From a virus: a stretch of 26,866 nucleotides of DNA. Both the position numbers and the translations under genes were made by a program. Below the pieces are notes generated by a model, which saw only the letters and a program-made list of their open reading frames with translations, ran no database searches and was not told the DNA's origin. The number at the start of each line of letters is the position of its first letter. Positions within the stretch are counted from its first letter, which is position 1. This document shows, piece after piece, positions 1 through 6,953 of the stretch. The DNA is taken from positions 1 through 26,866 of the IMG/VR virus record IMGVR_UViG_3300037151_000043. One strand, 5' to 3'.

Positions 1-130
1 CCTCGCACGGGTTGCCGTGACCGATCGTGACGTCCCACAGCCCTGTCGAAAGCTGCATCTGGATCACATGCCCTAGATGGTTGGTCGTTTGGTAGATGAC
101 CGCGTCCAGCAGCCACGGGGTTCCGTCCAC
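1..130 (-). CDS. Possible minus-strand gene, 3' end outside the window
   Basis: The minus strand is open without a stop from position 157 to 1, and a GTG start can be placed at 130-128. The 43 visible codons end mostly in G or C (about 80%) and translate to a protein-like mix (DGTPWLLDAVIYQ, then GLWDVTIGHGNPCE), whereas all three plus-strand frames here are interrupted by stops (at 16, 28 and 74). I do not recognise the product. No convincing ribosome binding site precedes the GTG. Only 27 bp separate it from the divergent head gene at 158, too little for two promoters, so the true start or the gene itself is uncertain. It may instead be a chance open frame. Confidence 0.35.
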   Translation of the reverse strand, partial: MDGTPWLLDAVIYQTTNHLGHVIQMQLSTGLWDVTIGHGNPCE

Positions 131-157
131 ACCTGAGAGTCTACGAGGTCGACCGAG

Positions 158-1030
158 ATGGCCGCTGCCACCGTGCTCGATGCCTACACGGCCGGCTACG
201 CCCTCATCGACGCACCCGACACCCTCCCACTCCCACGGTCAGCGTGGCTCGACATCCTCACCCTCGACGACACGCTCACCGTCGAAGAGGTCCTGAACCG
301 CGGGACGCTCACAGCGGCCCGTACGGCCCTCCACCGGGCCCGTCTCCGCCTCTACAGCCAACATCGGGTGAAGGTGGTCGCAGCGGCACGGCAGGCGCTC
401 AACGGCCTATCCGTCCCAGCCTTGACGGCACAGCTGATCCTGCTAGCCAACCAGCCGCGCGCCGTCCGCCGAGACCAGGCCTACTCGACCCTCCGGTCGG
501 CCGCCTACGGCCTCACCGGCCAGTCGGCCACCTGGCAGCAGGCAAACGACGACGCCGCCTCCGCGGCCACCGAACGCGGCCGGGCCGAAGCGATGGCCAC
601 CCCTACCGGCGGCGGAACACCCGACCCCAAAAAGGTTGGCGCCATCCTCGCCGCCGGCATCGGCATCGGCGCCGTGACTGCCACGGGCTGGCAGGACCGG
701 CAACTCGCCCGGCAAGCGTGGATCCTCTCGGCCACCCACCCCGAGAACGCCGACACCCCCACCGCACCCGTCCAGGCCGCCCTCGACGATCTCGACGGTG
801 TCGGCGACCAGGCCGAAGACGACATGCACGCCACCATGTCCGGCGCGTTCGTCGACTACTTCGACCAGGGCGACGGAACCACCCTCGGCCAGTACGCCTG
901 GGTGACCGAAGACGACGACCTGGTCTGCCCTGATTGCGACGACAACGAATCCAACGGCCCGTATTCGATCGGCGACCTGCCGGACATGCCGGCGCACCCG
1001 AATTGCCGCTGCTGGTTCGAACTCGCCTGA
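158..1030 (+). CDS. Minor head protein, SPP1 gp7 / Mu gpF-type
   Basis: This 290-aa protein is likely a minor capsid or head morphogenesis protein, attached near the portal and needed for productive head assembly or DNA ejection. The C-terminus shows the signature of the phage Mu gpF/SPP1 gp7 family: YAWVTEDDDLVCPDCDDNE, then a Gly-Pro region, then PAHPNCRCW. The Cys pairs CPDC and CRC with the intervening His may bind a metal. The N-terminal two thirds are mostly helical and Ala-rich, with no other recognised domain. An in-frame stop at 134-136 restricts the start, and ATG 158 has a weak GAGG about nine bases upstream. The gene sits directly before the protease, as expected after a portal gene. 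The portal itself is not visible immediately upstream. Confidence 0.82.
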   Translation: MAAATVLDAYTAGYALIDAPDTLPLPRSAWLDILTLDDTLTVEEVLNRGTLTAARTALHRARLRLYSQHRVKVVAAARQALNGLSVPALTAQLILLANQPRAVRRDQAYSTLRSAAYGLTGQSATWQQANDDAASAATERGRAEAMATPTGGGTPDPKKVGAILAAGIGIGAVTATGWQDRQLARQAWILSATHPENADTPTAPVQAALDDLDGVGDQAEDDMHATMSGAFVDYFDQGDGTTLGQYAWVTEDDDLVCPDCDDNESNGPYSIGDLPDMPAHPNCRCWFELA

Positions 1031-1046
1031 CCTAAGGAGCCAGCCC

Positions 1047-2585
1047 ATGGCCATGACCATCCACGGCGTGGCCCTCCGGCCCGGTGTCTCCCGCAACCGG
1101 CGCCGCTACACCCCCGAGATGTGCTCGAAAGCGTACGACCGGATCTCCGAGCGCCTCGACGACATGGCCGGCCGTCCGCTCACGATGCGCACCGCCCACC
1201 CCGACCCTTCCGGCCAAGGCGCGGTAGTCACCTCGATCGTCGGGCACGTCACCAAAGCTTGGCTCACCTCGGACAAGGCGATCGCCTACGAAGCGCTCCT
1301 CGCCGACACCCCCGAAGGCAAGACCGTCCAGCAGCTCGTCAAGCCGGCGGCCGATGGCCGCGCCCACCTCGCCAACGTCTCCATCCGCGGGTACTTCCTC
1401 GGCGAGACCCGCCAGGACCCCGACGGGTGCGTGACCGCCGACGACCTTGAGATCGACGGCCTCGACCTGACCGACACCCCCGGCATGACAACCGCCTCGG
1501 TCGCACCAGGTGCCTCCGAATCCGTGCAGAGCACCCCCATCTTCGAAAGCGTCGAGGAGGCGTTCGTGGACACCACGACCAGCACCATCTACGCGGACCT
1601 CGGCTTCACCGCCGCCGGCCAGCGTCTACCGATCACCACCGAAGCCGACATCCGGACCTCATGGGCGGCCATCAACGAAACCGCCGACGGCTACACCCGC
1701 AAGCAGGCCGGCCGTATCCGGGGCCGGATCCGTGCCGCCGCCCGCGAGTCCGGCATCAACCTCGCCACCGAAGCCACCGACAGCGCGGTAAAGCAGATCA
1801 TCGAGGGCTACGCAGCGATGCTCCCCGAGCCGATGCGACCCAAGTTCATCGAAGAGGCCTACGCCTGCGTGTCCGTCGGCGACGGCGCGGCGTCCGTCGA
1901 CGCCTCCTGTTACGGGAACGACCCGGCCGATCTGCAGGCCGTGATCGGCCGGCTAGCCGCTGCGGTAGTGGCGGCGCTCGACGAGATCGACCCCAACGGG
2001 GACGGCCAGATCGACCTGCCCGAAGAGACCGCTCCCACCGGGAGCGCCAACGAGTCCGCCCGACCGGCGGCTAACGGAAAGGAGCCCACCATGGGTTCAG
2101 AAACGCAGCCGGCTGCCGGTACCACCGAGGCCGCAACGACCCCCGAGCCGCTCACCACCGAGTCGCTCAAGACCGCCCTGGCCGAGACCATGGGCCCGAT
2201 CGCCGAGGCCCTGGCCAAGGTCCTCACCCCCGCCGCCCCAGCAGGCGCCGCACCCGCCGCCGCTGCCGCCGAGACCGCCCCCGCGGCCGGTGCGGCCACC
2301 GCGACCGAAACCGCCGCTGCCGCGGCCACCGAGACGGCACCCGCCGGCCCAGTCACCGAAGCCGACCTCCGCGAGAAGATCCGCGCCGAGCTCCTCCAAG
2401 AAGCCCGCGCCGGCATCACCGGCCCCGGAGGCACCGCCCCTGAACGGAAGGGTCTCGTCAAGGACATCACCGAGGAGTCCTTCGACCTGTCCAGCCTCCC
2501 CAAGGCCCAGCGTGACGCCCTCGTAGGCGAGGCCTACGTCAAAAAGCTCTTCCCGGCCCTGTACGCCGACCTGGCCGCCGACTGA
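1047..2585 (+). CDS. Prohead (capsid maturation) protease with C-terminal scaffold region
   Basis: This 512-aa protein likely cleaves scaffold and capsid delta regions during head maturation. Residues 1-160 look like a phage serine protease: a His at 51 (RTAHPDP) and a Ser at 112 (LANVSIRGYF) are candidate catalytic residues, followed by a GLDLTDTPGM segment typical of prohead proteases. Residues about 180-240 match a small helical domain often found after such proteases (YADLGFTA, then IRTSWAAINE and RIRGRIRAAA). Residues 315-326 form a perfect EF-hand-like loop, DPNGDGQIDLPE. The last 164 residues are an Ala/Pro/Glu-rich scaffold, also translatable on its own. The start has TAAGGAG at 1033-1039, seven bases before ATG. 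A second ATG two codons in is also possible. Family assignment is by pattern only. Confidence 0.78.
   Translation: MAMTIHGVALRPGVSRNRRRYTPEMCSKAYDRISERLDDMAGRPLTMRTAHPDPSGQGAVVTSIVGHVTKAWLTSDKAIAYEALLADTPEGKTVQQLVKPAADGRAHLANVSIRGYFLGETRQDPDGCVTADDLEIDGLDLTDTPGMTTASVAPGASESVQSTPIFESVEEAFVDTTTSTIYADLGFTAAGQRLPITTEADIRTSWAAINETADGYTRKQAGRIRGRIRAAARESGINLATEATDSAVKQIIEGYAAMLPEPMRPKFIEEAYACVSVGDGAASVDASCYGNDPADLQAVIGRLAAAVVAALDEIDPNGDGQIDLPEETAPTGSANESARPAANGKEPTMGSETQPAAGTTEAATTPEPLTTESLKTALAETMGPIAEALAKVLTPAAPAGAAPAAAAAETAPAAGAATATETAAAAATETAPAGPVTEADLREKIRAELLQEARAGITGPGGTAPERKGLVKDITEESFDLSSLPKAQRDALVGEAYVKKLFPALYADLAAD
2091..2585 (+). CDS. Nested in-frame scaffold protein (internal start)
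   Basis: Inside the protease gene and in the same frame, ATG 2091 follows a very strong ribosome binding site, AAAGGAG at 2078-2084, six bases upstream. Translation from here gives a 164-aa protein without the protease domain: an Ala/Thr/Glu/Pro-rich region, predicted helix around EADLREKIRAELLQEA, and a C-terminus ending KKLFPALYADLAAD. This is the arrangement known from lambda C/Nu3, where the scaffold is made from an internal start of the protease gene. Composition, position just before the major capsid gene, and the ribosome binding site all agree. Independent synthesis is inferred, not shown. Confidence 0.72.
   Translation: MGSETQPAAGTTEAATTPEPLTTESLKTALAETMGPIAEALAKVLTPAAPAGAAPAAAAAETAPAAGAATATETAAAAATETAPAGPVTEADLREKIRAELLQEARAGITGPGGTAPERKGLVKDITEESFDLSSLPKAQRDALVGEAYVKKLFPALYADLAAD
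2229..2261 (+). repeat. 33-bp exact repeat, copy 1 (Ala-Pro linker)
   Basis: Eleven codons encoding PAAPAGAAPAA are identical, base for base, to positions 13613-13645 in the baseplate hub gene. Both copies are in the same reading frame. Here the repeat lies in the scaffold's disordered-looking Ala/Pro region. Confidence 0.9.
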
Positions 2586-2596
2586 CCCACCGCCGC

Positions 2597-2618
2597 TGAC
2601 AGCCCACCTCGGCTGTCA
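2597..2618 (+). promoter_or_regulatory. Hairpin between scaffold and capsid genes
   Basis: The 152-bp gap at 2586-2737 holds no gene. It contains a perfect 8-bp stem, TGACAGCC paired with GGCTGTCA, around a 6-nt loop. No T-run follows, so it is more likely an RNA stability or processing element, or a weak attenuator, than a classical terminator. The rest of the gap is C/G-rich, ending in the capsid gene's ribosome binding site. Confidence 0.55.
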
Positions 2619-2737
2619 CCACTGACCGCCCAGCCCAGGGCGCGGCCCAGCCAGCAGGGCCCCGATCCGCTGGCACCAACCCGACCGCGACAGGCGCCCG
2701 GGCTGGGTGCCACGCGCCCGCATGAGAGGAGCCCGCC

Positions 2738-4195
2738 GTGGCTACCGAGATCACCGAGGCCCTTACTGCCCTGGGCGCCAACGCCCTAGTCCAGAAGGTC
2801 ATCTCACCCGACCTGCTCGAGACGGTCCGGCGGTACTCGCCGCTCGTCGGCTTCATCCCGACTGACCCCTGGACGAGCAACATCTATTACTTCAACAGCC
2901 GCAACCAGCTCCCCCAGGGCGGGTTCGTGACCGACGGCGGCGCCCGCCCCGTCAGCTCCTCGAACTACGTCCAGGCGCAGTTCACGATCCGCAACATGCA
3001 GACCGTCGGATCGGTCACCGGGTACGCCCAGGAAGTCACCCGCTCCCAGATCGGCAACCTGCTCCAGAAGGAAATCCAGGGCGCCACCAAGGGCCTCGTC
3101 TGGGACATCGAGACCGGCATGGACTGGGGTTGCGCCGCAGCCACCGCCAACACCTTCCCCGAGTACGACGGCCTCGACGTCCAATGCTCCCAGTTCTCGA
3201 CGACCTCCAACCCGTCGAACATGCCGATCAACTCCCAAGACATGGGCGGCGCCGAACTCACCTCCGGCATGCTCGACCAGCTCGTCGAGCTCGTCGAGTC
3301 GAACATGGCCGAACCGGTCATCGGCGACGACTGGGCCTTCGTCCTGTCGTCCCGTGCCGTCAGCGCGTTGGGTCAGCAGTTCCTGCCGCAGCAGCGGTAC
3401 AACAGTGTCGAGATCGCCCCCGGCGTGAACGTCCCCGCCTACCGCGAGATCCCCTTCCTCAAGTCCTCGTTCCTGAACGCGCGGTCGGTGGCCATGCCGG
3501 CCGTGACCGCCACCCCGGCCAACACCGTCGCCGGTGCCAGCCTGCCGGCCGGCGAGTACTTCTACCGGCTGTCCGCGGTGATGGGCCGCTACGGCGAGCT
3601 CAACGCCTGCGCCGAGGTCAACGCCACCGTCACCGGCGGCTCCTCGACCGTCACCCTGGCCTTCGCGCCTCCGGCGTCGATCGAGGGCGGACTGGTCCAG
3701 TCCTACCGGGTGTTCCGTTCGACCGCGACCGGCCAGGAGTCCCTCATCGGGATCTGCGACGCCGTGGTCGGCTTCCTCGCTGACGGGATCACCCCGATCT
3801 TCGCCACCAGCATCGTGGACAACGGCTCCAGCCTGTGCCCGGTCAACGGTGCCACCGTGCCGGCGATCCTCCCGGTGGCGTACTACGGCACCAACGCCGG
3901 GGTGCTGCCCCGCGTCGTCGCCTCAAGCTCGGGCGGTTTGAACAACGGCGGCGGTGAGGACATCTACCTCATCTCCCGCAACAGCGACAACGTGGTCCGC
4001 CCGTACGTGCGGGACATCCAGCCGATCCCGCTGGCCGCCACCGTCACACAGCCGGACGTGTTGCCGTTCGCTCTGGTGACCGACACCTGCCTGGCGGTGC
4101 GGGCCGTGAAGTACATGGGCCGTCTCCGCAACGTGGTGGCCGACCTGTCGAACACCAGCCCGGTCGTCCTGACCTACGCCAACAGCAACCCGTAA
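2738..4195 (+). CDS. Major capsid protein with inserted Ig/FnIII-like domain
   Basis: This 485-aa protein is the best candidate for the major capsid protein (HK97 fold). It follows protease and scaffold, starts with a GTG behind AGAGGA seven bases upstream, and is followed by a strong terminator, all usual for this gene. The N-terminus (ALVQKVISPDLLETV, then a VTGYAQEVTRSQ segment) resembles capsid N-arm and E-loop regions. Residues about 255-370 look like an inserted beta-sandwich domain of Ig or FnIII type: LPAGEYFYRLSAVMGRYG, SSTVTLAF, VQSYRVFRSTATG, then a closing SIVDNG. After it the capsid-like sequence resumes (GGEDIYLISR, and a C-terminal VRAVKYMGRLRNVVADL). Such insertions are thought to project from the shell and bind surfaces weakly. 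Confidence 0.85.
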   Translation: MATEITEALTALGANALVQKVISPDLLETVRRYSPLVGFIPTDPWTSNIYYFNSRNQLPQGGFVTDGGARPVSSSNYVQAQFTIRNMQTVGSVTGYAQEVTRSQIGNLLQKEIQGATKGLVWDIETGMDWGCAAATANTFPEYDGLDVQCSQFSTTSNPSNMPINSQDMGGAELTSGMLDQLVELVESNMAEPVIGDDWAFVLSSRAVSALGQQFLPQQRYNSVEIAPGVNVPAYREIPFLKSSFLNARSVAMPAVTATPANTVAGASLPAGEYFYRLSAVMGRYGELNACAEVNATVTGGSSTVTLAFAPPASIEGGLVQSYRVFRSTATGQESLIGICDAVVGFLADGITPIFATSIVDNGSSLCPVNGATVPAILPVAYYGTNAGVLPRVVASSSGGLNNGGGEDIYLISRNSDNVVRPYVRDIQPIPLAATVTQPDVLPFALVTDTCLAVRAVKYMGRLRNVVADLSNTSPVVLTYANSNP

Positions 4196-4211
4196 CCAGC
4201 CGGGTCGTTTC

Positions 4212-4246
4212 CCCCCGGCCGCGCGGACACACCGCGCGGCCGGGGG
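4212..4246 (+). terminator. Strong hairpin terminator after the capsid gene
   Basis: A perfect 15-bp stem made only of G and C (4212-4226 with 4232-4246) encloses a 5-nt loop ACACA, 16 bp after the capsid stop codon. There is no T-run, which is common for terminators of high-GC phages and bacteria. The gap at 4196-4327 holds no gene. Besides the hairpin it has smaller dyads around 4252-4280 (GTCACG and CGTGAC). The role is probably to end or trim the abundant capsid mRNA. Confidence 0.75.
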
Positions 4247-4327
4247 ACCAGGTCACGTCACGAGTCATGACCCGTGACGCACAGAAGCACGGAAACACAG
4301 AACCCCATCTGACCAGAGGAGGCCGCC

Positions 4328-4618
4328 ATGGCCCTGTTCCAAAAGGACCAACCCGGCTCCGCCGCCGGCGGCCACCACTGGACCGAACCCGGCCAGATCA
4401 TCGAGATCCTCGACGAGAAACTCGCCGCCGACCTCCGCAAGATGGCCCACGCCGGCATCCGCGAAGTCTTCTCCAAGCCCGACGAACCGGCCGTCAAACG
4501 GACACCGGTCACCGAGACCGACCCGGCCAAAGTCGAGGCCACCGCAGCGGCCGCGCCGAAGGTCGCCGACGGTCTGAAAGCGGCCGACGCCAAGCCCGCC
4601 CCCCGCGCCGGCAAGTAA
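4328..4618 (+). CDS. Small head-region protein, function unknown
   Basis: A 96-aa protein with AGAGGAGG five bases before ATG, so translation is well supported. Residues 15-50 contain a predicted helix (PGQIIEILDEKLAADLRK). The remainder is Ala/Lys/Pro-rich and looks disordered, ending KPAPRAGK. Nothing marks a known domain. Small proteins at this position between the capsid gene and the connector often are head decoration, head-fibre or connector-associated proteins, but here only the position suggests that. Confidence 0.7.
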   Translation: MALFQKDQPGSAAGGHHWTEPGQIIEILDEKLAADLRKMAHAGIREVFSKPDEPAVKRTPVTETDPAKVEATAAAAPKVADGLKAADAKPAPRAGK

Positions 4619-4630
4619 CCGGAGGCCCCC

Positions 4631-5287
4631 ATGGCGACCACACCGTTCGCCACCTTCTCCCAGGCCCAGAACTTCGGGTCCGGCGTGGAGACCCTCCGCA
4701 GCTTCACCGACCCGACCGCCCAACTCGATCTGATGATCGCGGCGACGGAGAACATCGAGGACCGCTGCGACCGCCGCCTCGCGCCGTTCACGCAGCTCAC
4801 CGAGTCATGCCGGCTGCAGGCCGTCGACCAGGACGAACTCGGGTCCGCCGACATGCCGATGGACCTCCTCGCCGCGTCAGGCTACTCCCAAGCTCTCGCT
4901 TTCCAGTCGGTCAACATGGTCCGCGACGTCTTCCTCACCCAGTACCCGCCCAGGCGTGAGGACCTGTGGGAATACAACATCGACAACATCCTCCTCATCC
5001 GGGCGTACGGCGACACCCAGATCGTTCCCACCACGTCGATTGAGGGCCCGTGGGACACCGGCCACTTCCGTTTCCAACTCGGGATCTTCGCCCCCGTCGG
5101 CACCGAATGCGTGGTCACCTACGACGGCGGCTACACCGTCAACATCCCCTACGCCCTGCAGCTGGCCTGCATCTACCAGGCCATCAAAATGGCTGTAATC
5201 GGCGCCGAGCCGGAGTCCCGCAAAGAGCTGTCGCTTTCGGAGCTCGAAGGCGAGATCCTCAAACTGATCGCCCCCTACATCCGGTGA
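4631..5287 (+). CDS. Head-tail connector (adaptor) protein
   Basis: This 218-aa protein probably forms a ring under the portal. It has the arrangement of head-tail connector/adaptor proteins (HK97 gp6 or SPP1 gp15 class): an N-terminal helical part in which AQLDLMIAATENIEDRCDR would pack around the ring, then a central beta-rich part, and a C-terminal helix set (PYALQLACIYQAIKMA, then ELSLSELEGEILKLIAPY). A GGAGG sits five bases before the ATG. The stop codon overlaps the GTG of the next gene (GTGA), indicating translational coupling. Assignment rests on position and fold-like pattern, and a tail-proximal stopper is a possible alternative. Confidence 0.65.
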   Translation: MATTPFATFSQAQNFGSGVETLRSFTDPTAQLDLMIAATENIEDRCDRRLAPFTQLTESCRLQAVDQDELGSADMPMDLLAASGYSQALAFQSVNMVRDVFLTQYPPRREDLWEYNIDNILLIRAYGDTQIVPTTSIEGPWDTGHFRFQLGIFAPVGTECVVTYDGGYTVNIPYALQLACIYQAIKMAVIGAEPESRKELSLSELEGEILKLIAPYIR

Positions 5288-5793
5288 CCTGGGTTGAGAT
5301 CGTCGTCGACGGCGACGAAGACACCCTCGACATCCTCGGCGCCGTCTCCGAACGGGTAGACACTGTCGACGAGGTCTTCGAGGCCATCCACACGTCGTTC
5401 ATGGCCGCCGAAGAGTCCCGCTTCGACGAAGAGGGGCCCGGCTGGGCGCCGCTCGCCGAATCGACCTTGCAGGCCAAGGCGGAGCACGGCTGGTCGGACA
5501 AGATCCTGCAGGCGACCGGCCAGATGATGGCCTCGTTCATCAACCCCGACGCCCCCGGCCATCTCTACACCATCGAGGCCAGCCCGGATTTGACGACGGT
5601 GGAGATGGGCTCCGACTACCACTCGCCGTCACAGACCGGCCGGTGGGCCGAAACAGCCCTGGCCGCGTTCCCTCAGGAAGGCACCACGAAGATGGTGGCC
5701 CGGCCGATCATCGACGACCTCGACACCTTGGCCGCCGAATGGAACGACCTGGTGGCCGACTGGATCTCCGGTGTCACCACATCACCCAGCTGA
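5284..5793 (+). CDS. Virion morphogenesis / tail completion protein, Mu gpG-like
   Basis: The start is placed at GTG 5284, overlapping the preceding stop by four bases, giving 169 aa. An upstream ATG at 5050 is rejected, since its Arg/Pro-rich extension is a shadow of the connector gene. The sequence fits the phage virion morphogenesis family (Mu gpG, P2 gpS class): GWAPLAESTLQAK, DKILQATGQMMASF, a VEMGSDYHSPSQTGR stretch, and MVARPII corresponding to the family's Pro-Ala-Arg-Pro motif near the C-terminus. Members act at the head-tail junction or in tail completion. It is the last gene before the tRNA. Confidence 0.75.
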   Translation: MTWVEIVVDGDEDTLDILGAVSERVDTVDEVFEAIHTSFMAAEESRFDEEGPGWAPLAESTLQAKAEHGWSDKILQATGQMMASFINPDAPGHLYTIEASPDLTTVEMGSDYHSPSQTGRWAETALAAFPQEGTTKMVARPIIDDLDTLAAEWNDLVADWISGVTTSPS

Positions 5794-5805
5794 ACGAACA
5801 ATCGC

Positions 5806-5877
5806 AGCGGAGTAGAGCAGCGGTAGCTCGCCTGGCCCATAACCAGGAGGTCGAGGGTTCGAGTCCCTCCTCCGCCA
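5806..5877 (+). tRNA. tRNA-CAU (Met; initiator-like features)
   Basis: A 72-nt cloverleaf can be folded by hand. The acceptor stem is 5806-5812 with 5870-5876, the D stem GAGC/GCTC, the anticodon stem CCTGG/CCAGG with loop CCCATAA (anticodon CAT at 5838-5840), the variable loop 5 nt, and the T stem GAGGG/CCCTC with loop TTCGAGT. The discriminator is A5877, and CCA is not encoded. Position 1 (A) is opposed to position 72 (C), a mismatch, and positions 11-24 are A-T, both features of bacterial initiator tRNAs. Against a full initiator identity, the anticodon stem has only two of the three usual G-C pairs. Position 33 is C instead of the near-universal U. It lies inside the structural operon, so it is probably transcribed with the late genes and processed out. 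Confidence 0.93.
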
Positions 5878-6008
5878 CGACCGGGAAGCCGTCCGGGAAT
5901 CACGACAGCAGGCTCATCCCGTCCGTCTGATCGGAACAGGGAAGCAAGGGGAGTAGCTGCCGCCCGGCCGGTCCGGGATAAAGCACCCAGATTCGGGGAG
6001 GCCCCGCA
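5878..6008 (+). other. Non-coding spacer between tRNA and tail genes
   Basis: No credible gene is visible in these 131 bp. The RNA could fold: an imperfect stem at 5917-5942 (TCCC/GGGA plus inner pairs with bulges), and a 5-bp stem CCCGG/CCGGG at 5963-5977. The ribosome binding site GGGGAGG at 5995-6001 is followed at once by CCCC, so it could be partly hidden in a short hairpin. The segment may be a tRNA-processing spacer or 5' leader of the tail genes. No promoter was recognised with confidence. Confidence 0.5.
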
Positions 6009-6737
6009 ATGTCACTGCCGGGCCTGCAGGGCTATGTGGCATTCCCGCCCGTCACCCCCGACATCTTCGGACCGATCGTCTCCGCCGGCGAAGTCGCCGA
6101 CGCCATGGAAACCACCCTCCAAACGTGGTCGGCCACCTACATCGCCGAGATGGCCGCCCGGACCGGCCTCAACCAGATGCAGCCGTTCGGCAGCTGGGAA
6201 GCCGTCTACGAATACCGGGCCCTCCCCGCCGACCTGAGCGCCGCCTGCTGGGTTCTCGTCCCGACCACCGACCCGCGCCGCACCCCGGCCAAGCAGGGGG
6301 ACGGCACCTACCGGGCCGTGTTCATCGCCCAGGTCAACCTGGTTGTCTTCGGCACCGACTGGCGGTCATCCCGGGACCTCGTTTACGCCTACGCCGCAGC
6401 GGTCAACGCCGCCGTCCTCCAACACGGATCGCTCGGCGGGTTCGCTTCGAACACCAGATGGCTTGGCGGGTCGACCAAAGAGATCGACCACCAAAGGGTC
6501 CGGACAATCCAGGCCGCCACGCTCGGCTACGCGGTCACCGTCGAGAACGTCGTCGACACCAACACCGGCCCCGCCTCGTCGGTCCCGCCCGGCACCAGCT
6601 CCGGACCCACCGTCGAAACCGTGAACGTGCAGGTGGACGACTACCCCGTCGACCTGGGCCTCCCGAAAACCCGCACCACCACAGCCGCCGCCGCCTCTAC
6701 GAGCACGGCGACTGCCATCCCGACCGTCGAGGAGTAA
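6009..6737 (+). CDS. Putative tail terminator / tail completion protein
   Basis: A 242-aa protein placed between the head-tail genes and the sheath, where contractile-tailed phages usually encode the protein that caps the tail tube. The middle shows the alternating beta and helix pattern of tail terminators (AVFIAQVNLVVFGTDWRSS, a helix around LVYAYAAAVNAAVLQ, then TIQAATLGYAVTVENVVD). The C-terminal 60 residues are Thr/Ser/Pro/Ala-rich and look disordered. The start is ATG 6009 with GGGGAGG seven bases upstream. No diagnostic motif was found, so the role is inferred mainly from position and fold-like pattern. Confidence 0.55.
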   Translation: MSLPGLQGYVAFPPVTPDIFGPIVSAGEVADAMETTLQTWSATYIAEMAARTGLNQMQPFGSWEAVYEYRALPADLSAACWVLVPTTDPRRTPAKQGDGTYRAVFIAQVNLVVFGTDWRSSRDLVYAYAAAVNAAVLQHGSLGGFASNTRWLGGSTKEIDHQRVRTIQAATLGYAVTVENVVDTNTGPASSVPPGTSSGPTVETVNVQVDDYPVDLGLPKTRTTTAAAASTSTATAIPTVEE

Positions 6738-6740
6738 CCC

Positions 6741-6953
6741 ATGCCGGCAACCCAAACGTACGTGTCGGTCGCGGAGTTCGCCATCTCACCCTCCGCGGCA
6801 GGGACGGTCTGCCCCGGCGACCCCGTCACCCTCACCCCCGCCGAAGCCGCCCCCTACGTGGCCGCCCGCCAGCTCGTCCTGCAGCAACCCGCGCCGTCGC
6901 CGACGACGACCAAGACCGTGTCGGCCGCACCTCCCGAAGGAGACCCCCAATGA
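6741..6953 (+). CDS. 70-aa protein of unknown function before the sheath
   Basis: A short reading frame whose start follows GAGGAG, with its stop codon overlapping the sheath ATG (ATGA), so it is probably translated and coupled to the sheath. The sequence begins MPATQTYVSVAEF, has a helix-like stretch TPAEAAPYVAARQLVLQ, and ends in a Pro/Thr-rich tail. No known domain is recognised. It could be a small tail accessory protein or a translational leader for the sheath. Confidence 0.65.
   Translation: MPATQTYVSVAEFAISPSAAGTVCPGDPVTLTPAEAAPYVAARQLVLQQPAPSPTTTKTVSAAPPEGDPQ

Noticed and set aside
5806-5877. tRNA as a phage attachment site or integration scar
   Set aside because: No integrase, no duplicated tRNA end and no direct repeat were seen, and the flanking genes continue the same structural module.
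5948-5956. GGGGAGTAG resembling the start of the manganese (yybP-ykoY) riboswitch
   Set aside because: The second conserved part of that riboswitch (TGAGCGA-type with GACC) is missing, and the next gene is a tail protein.
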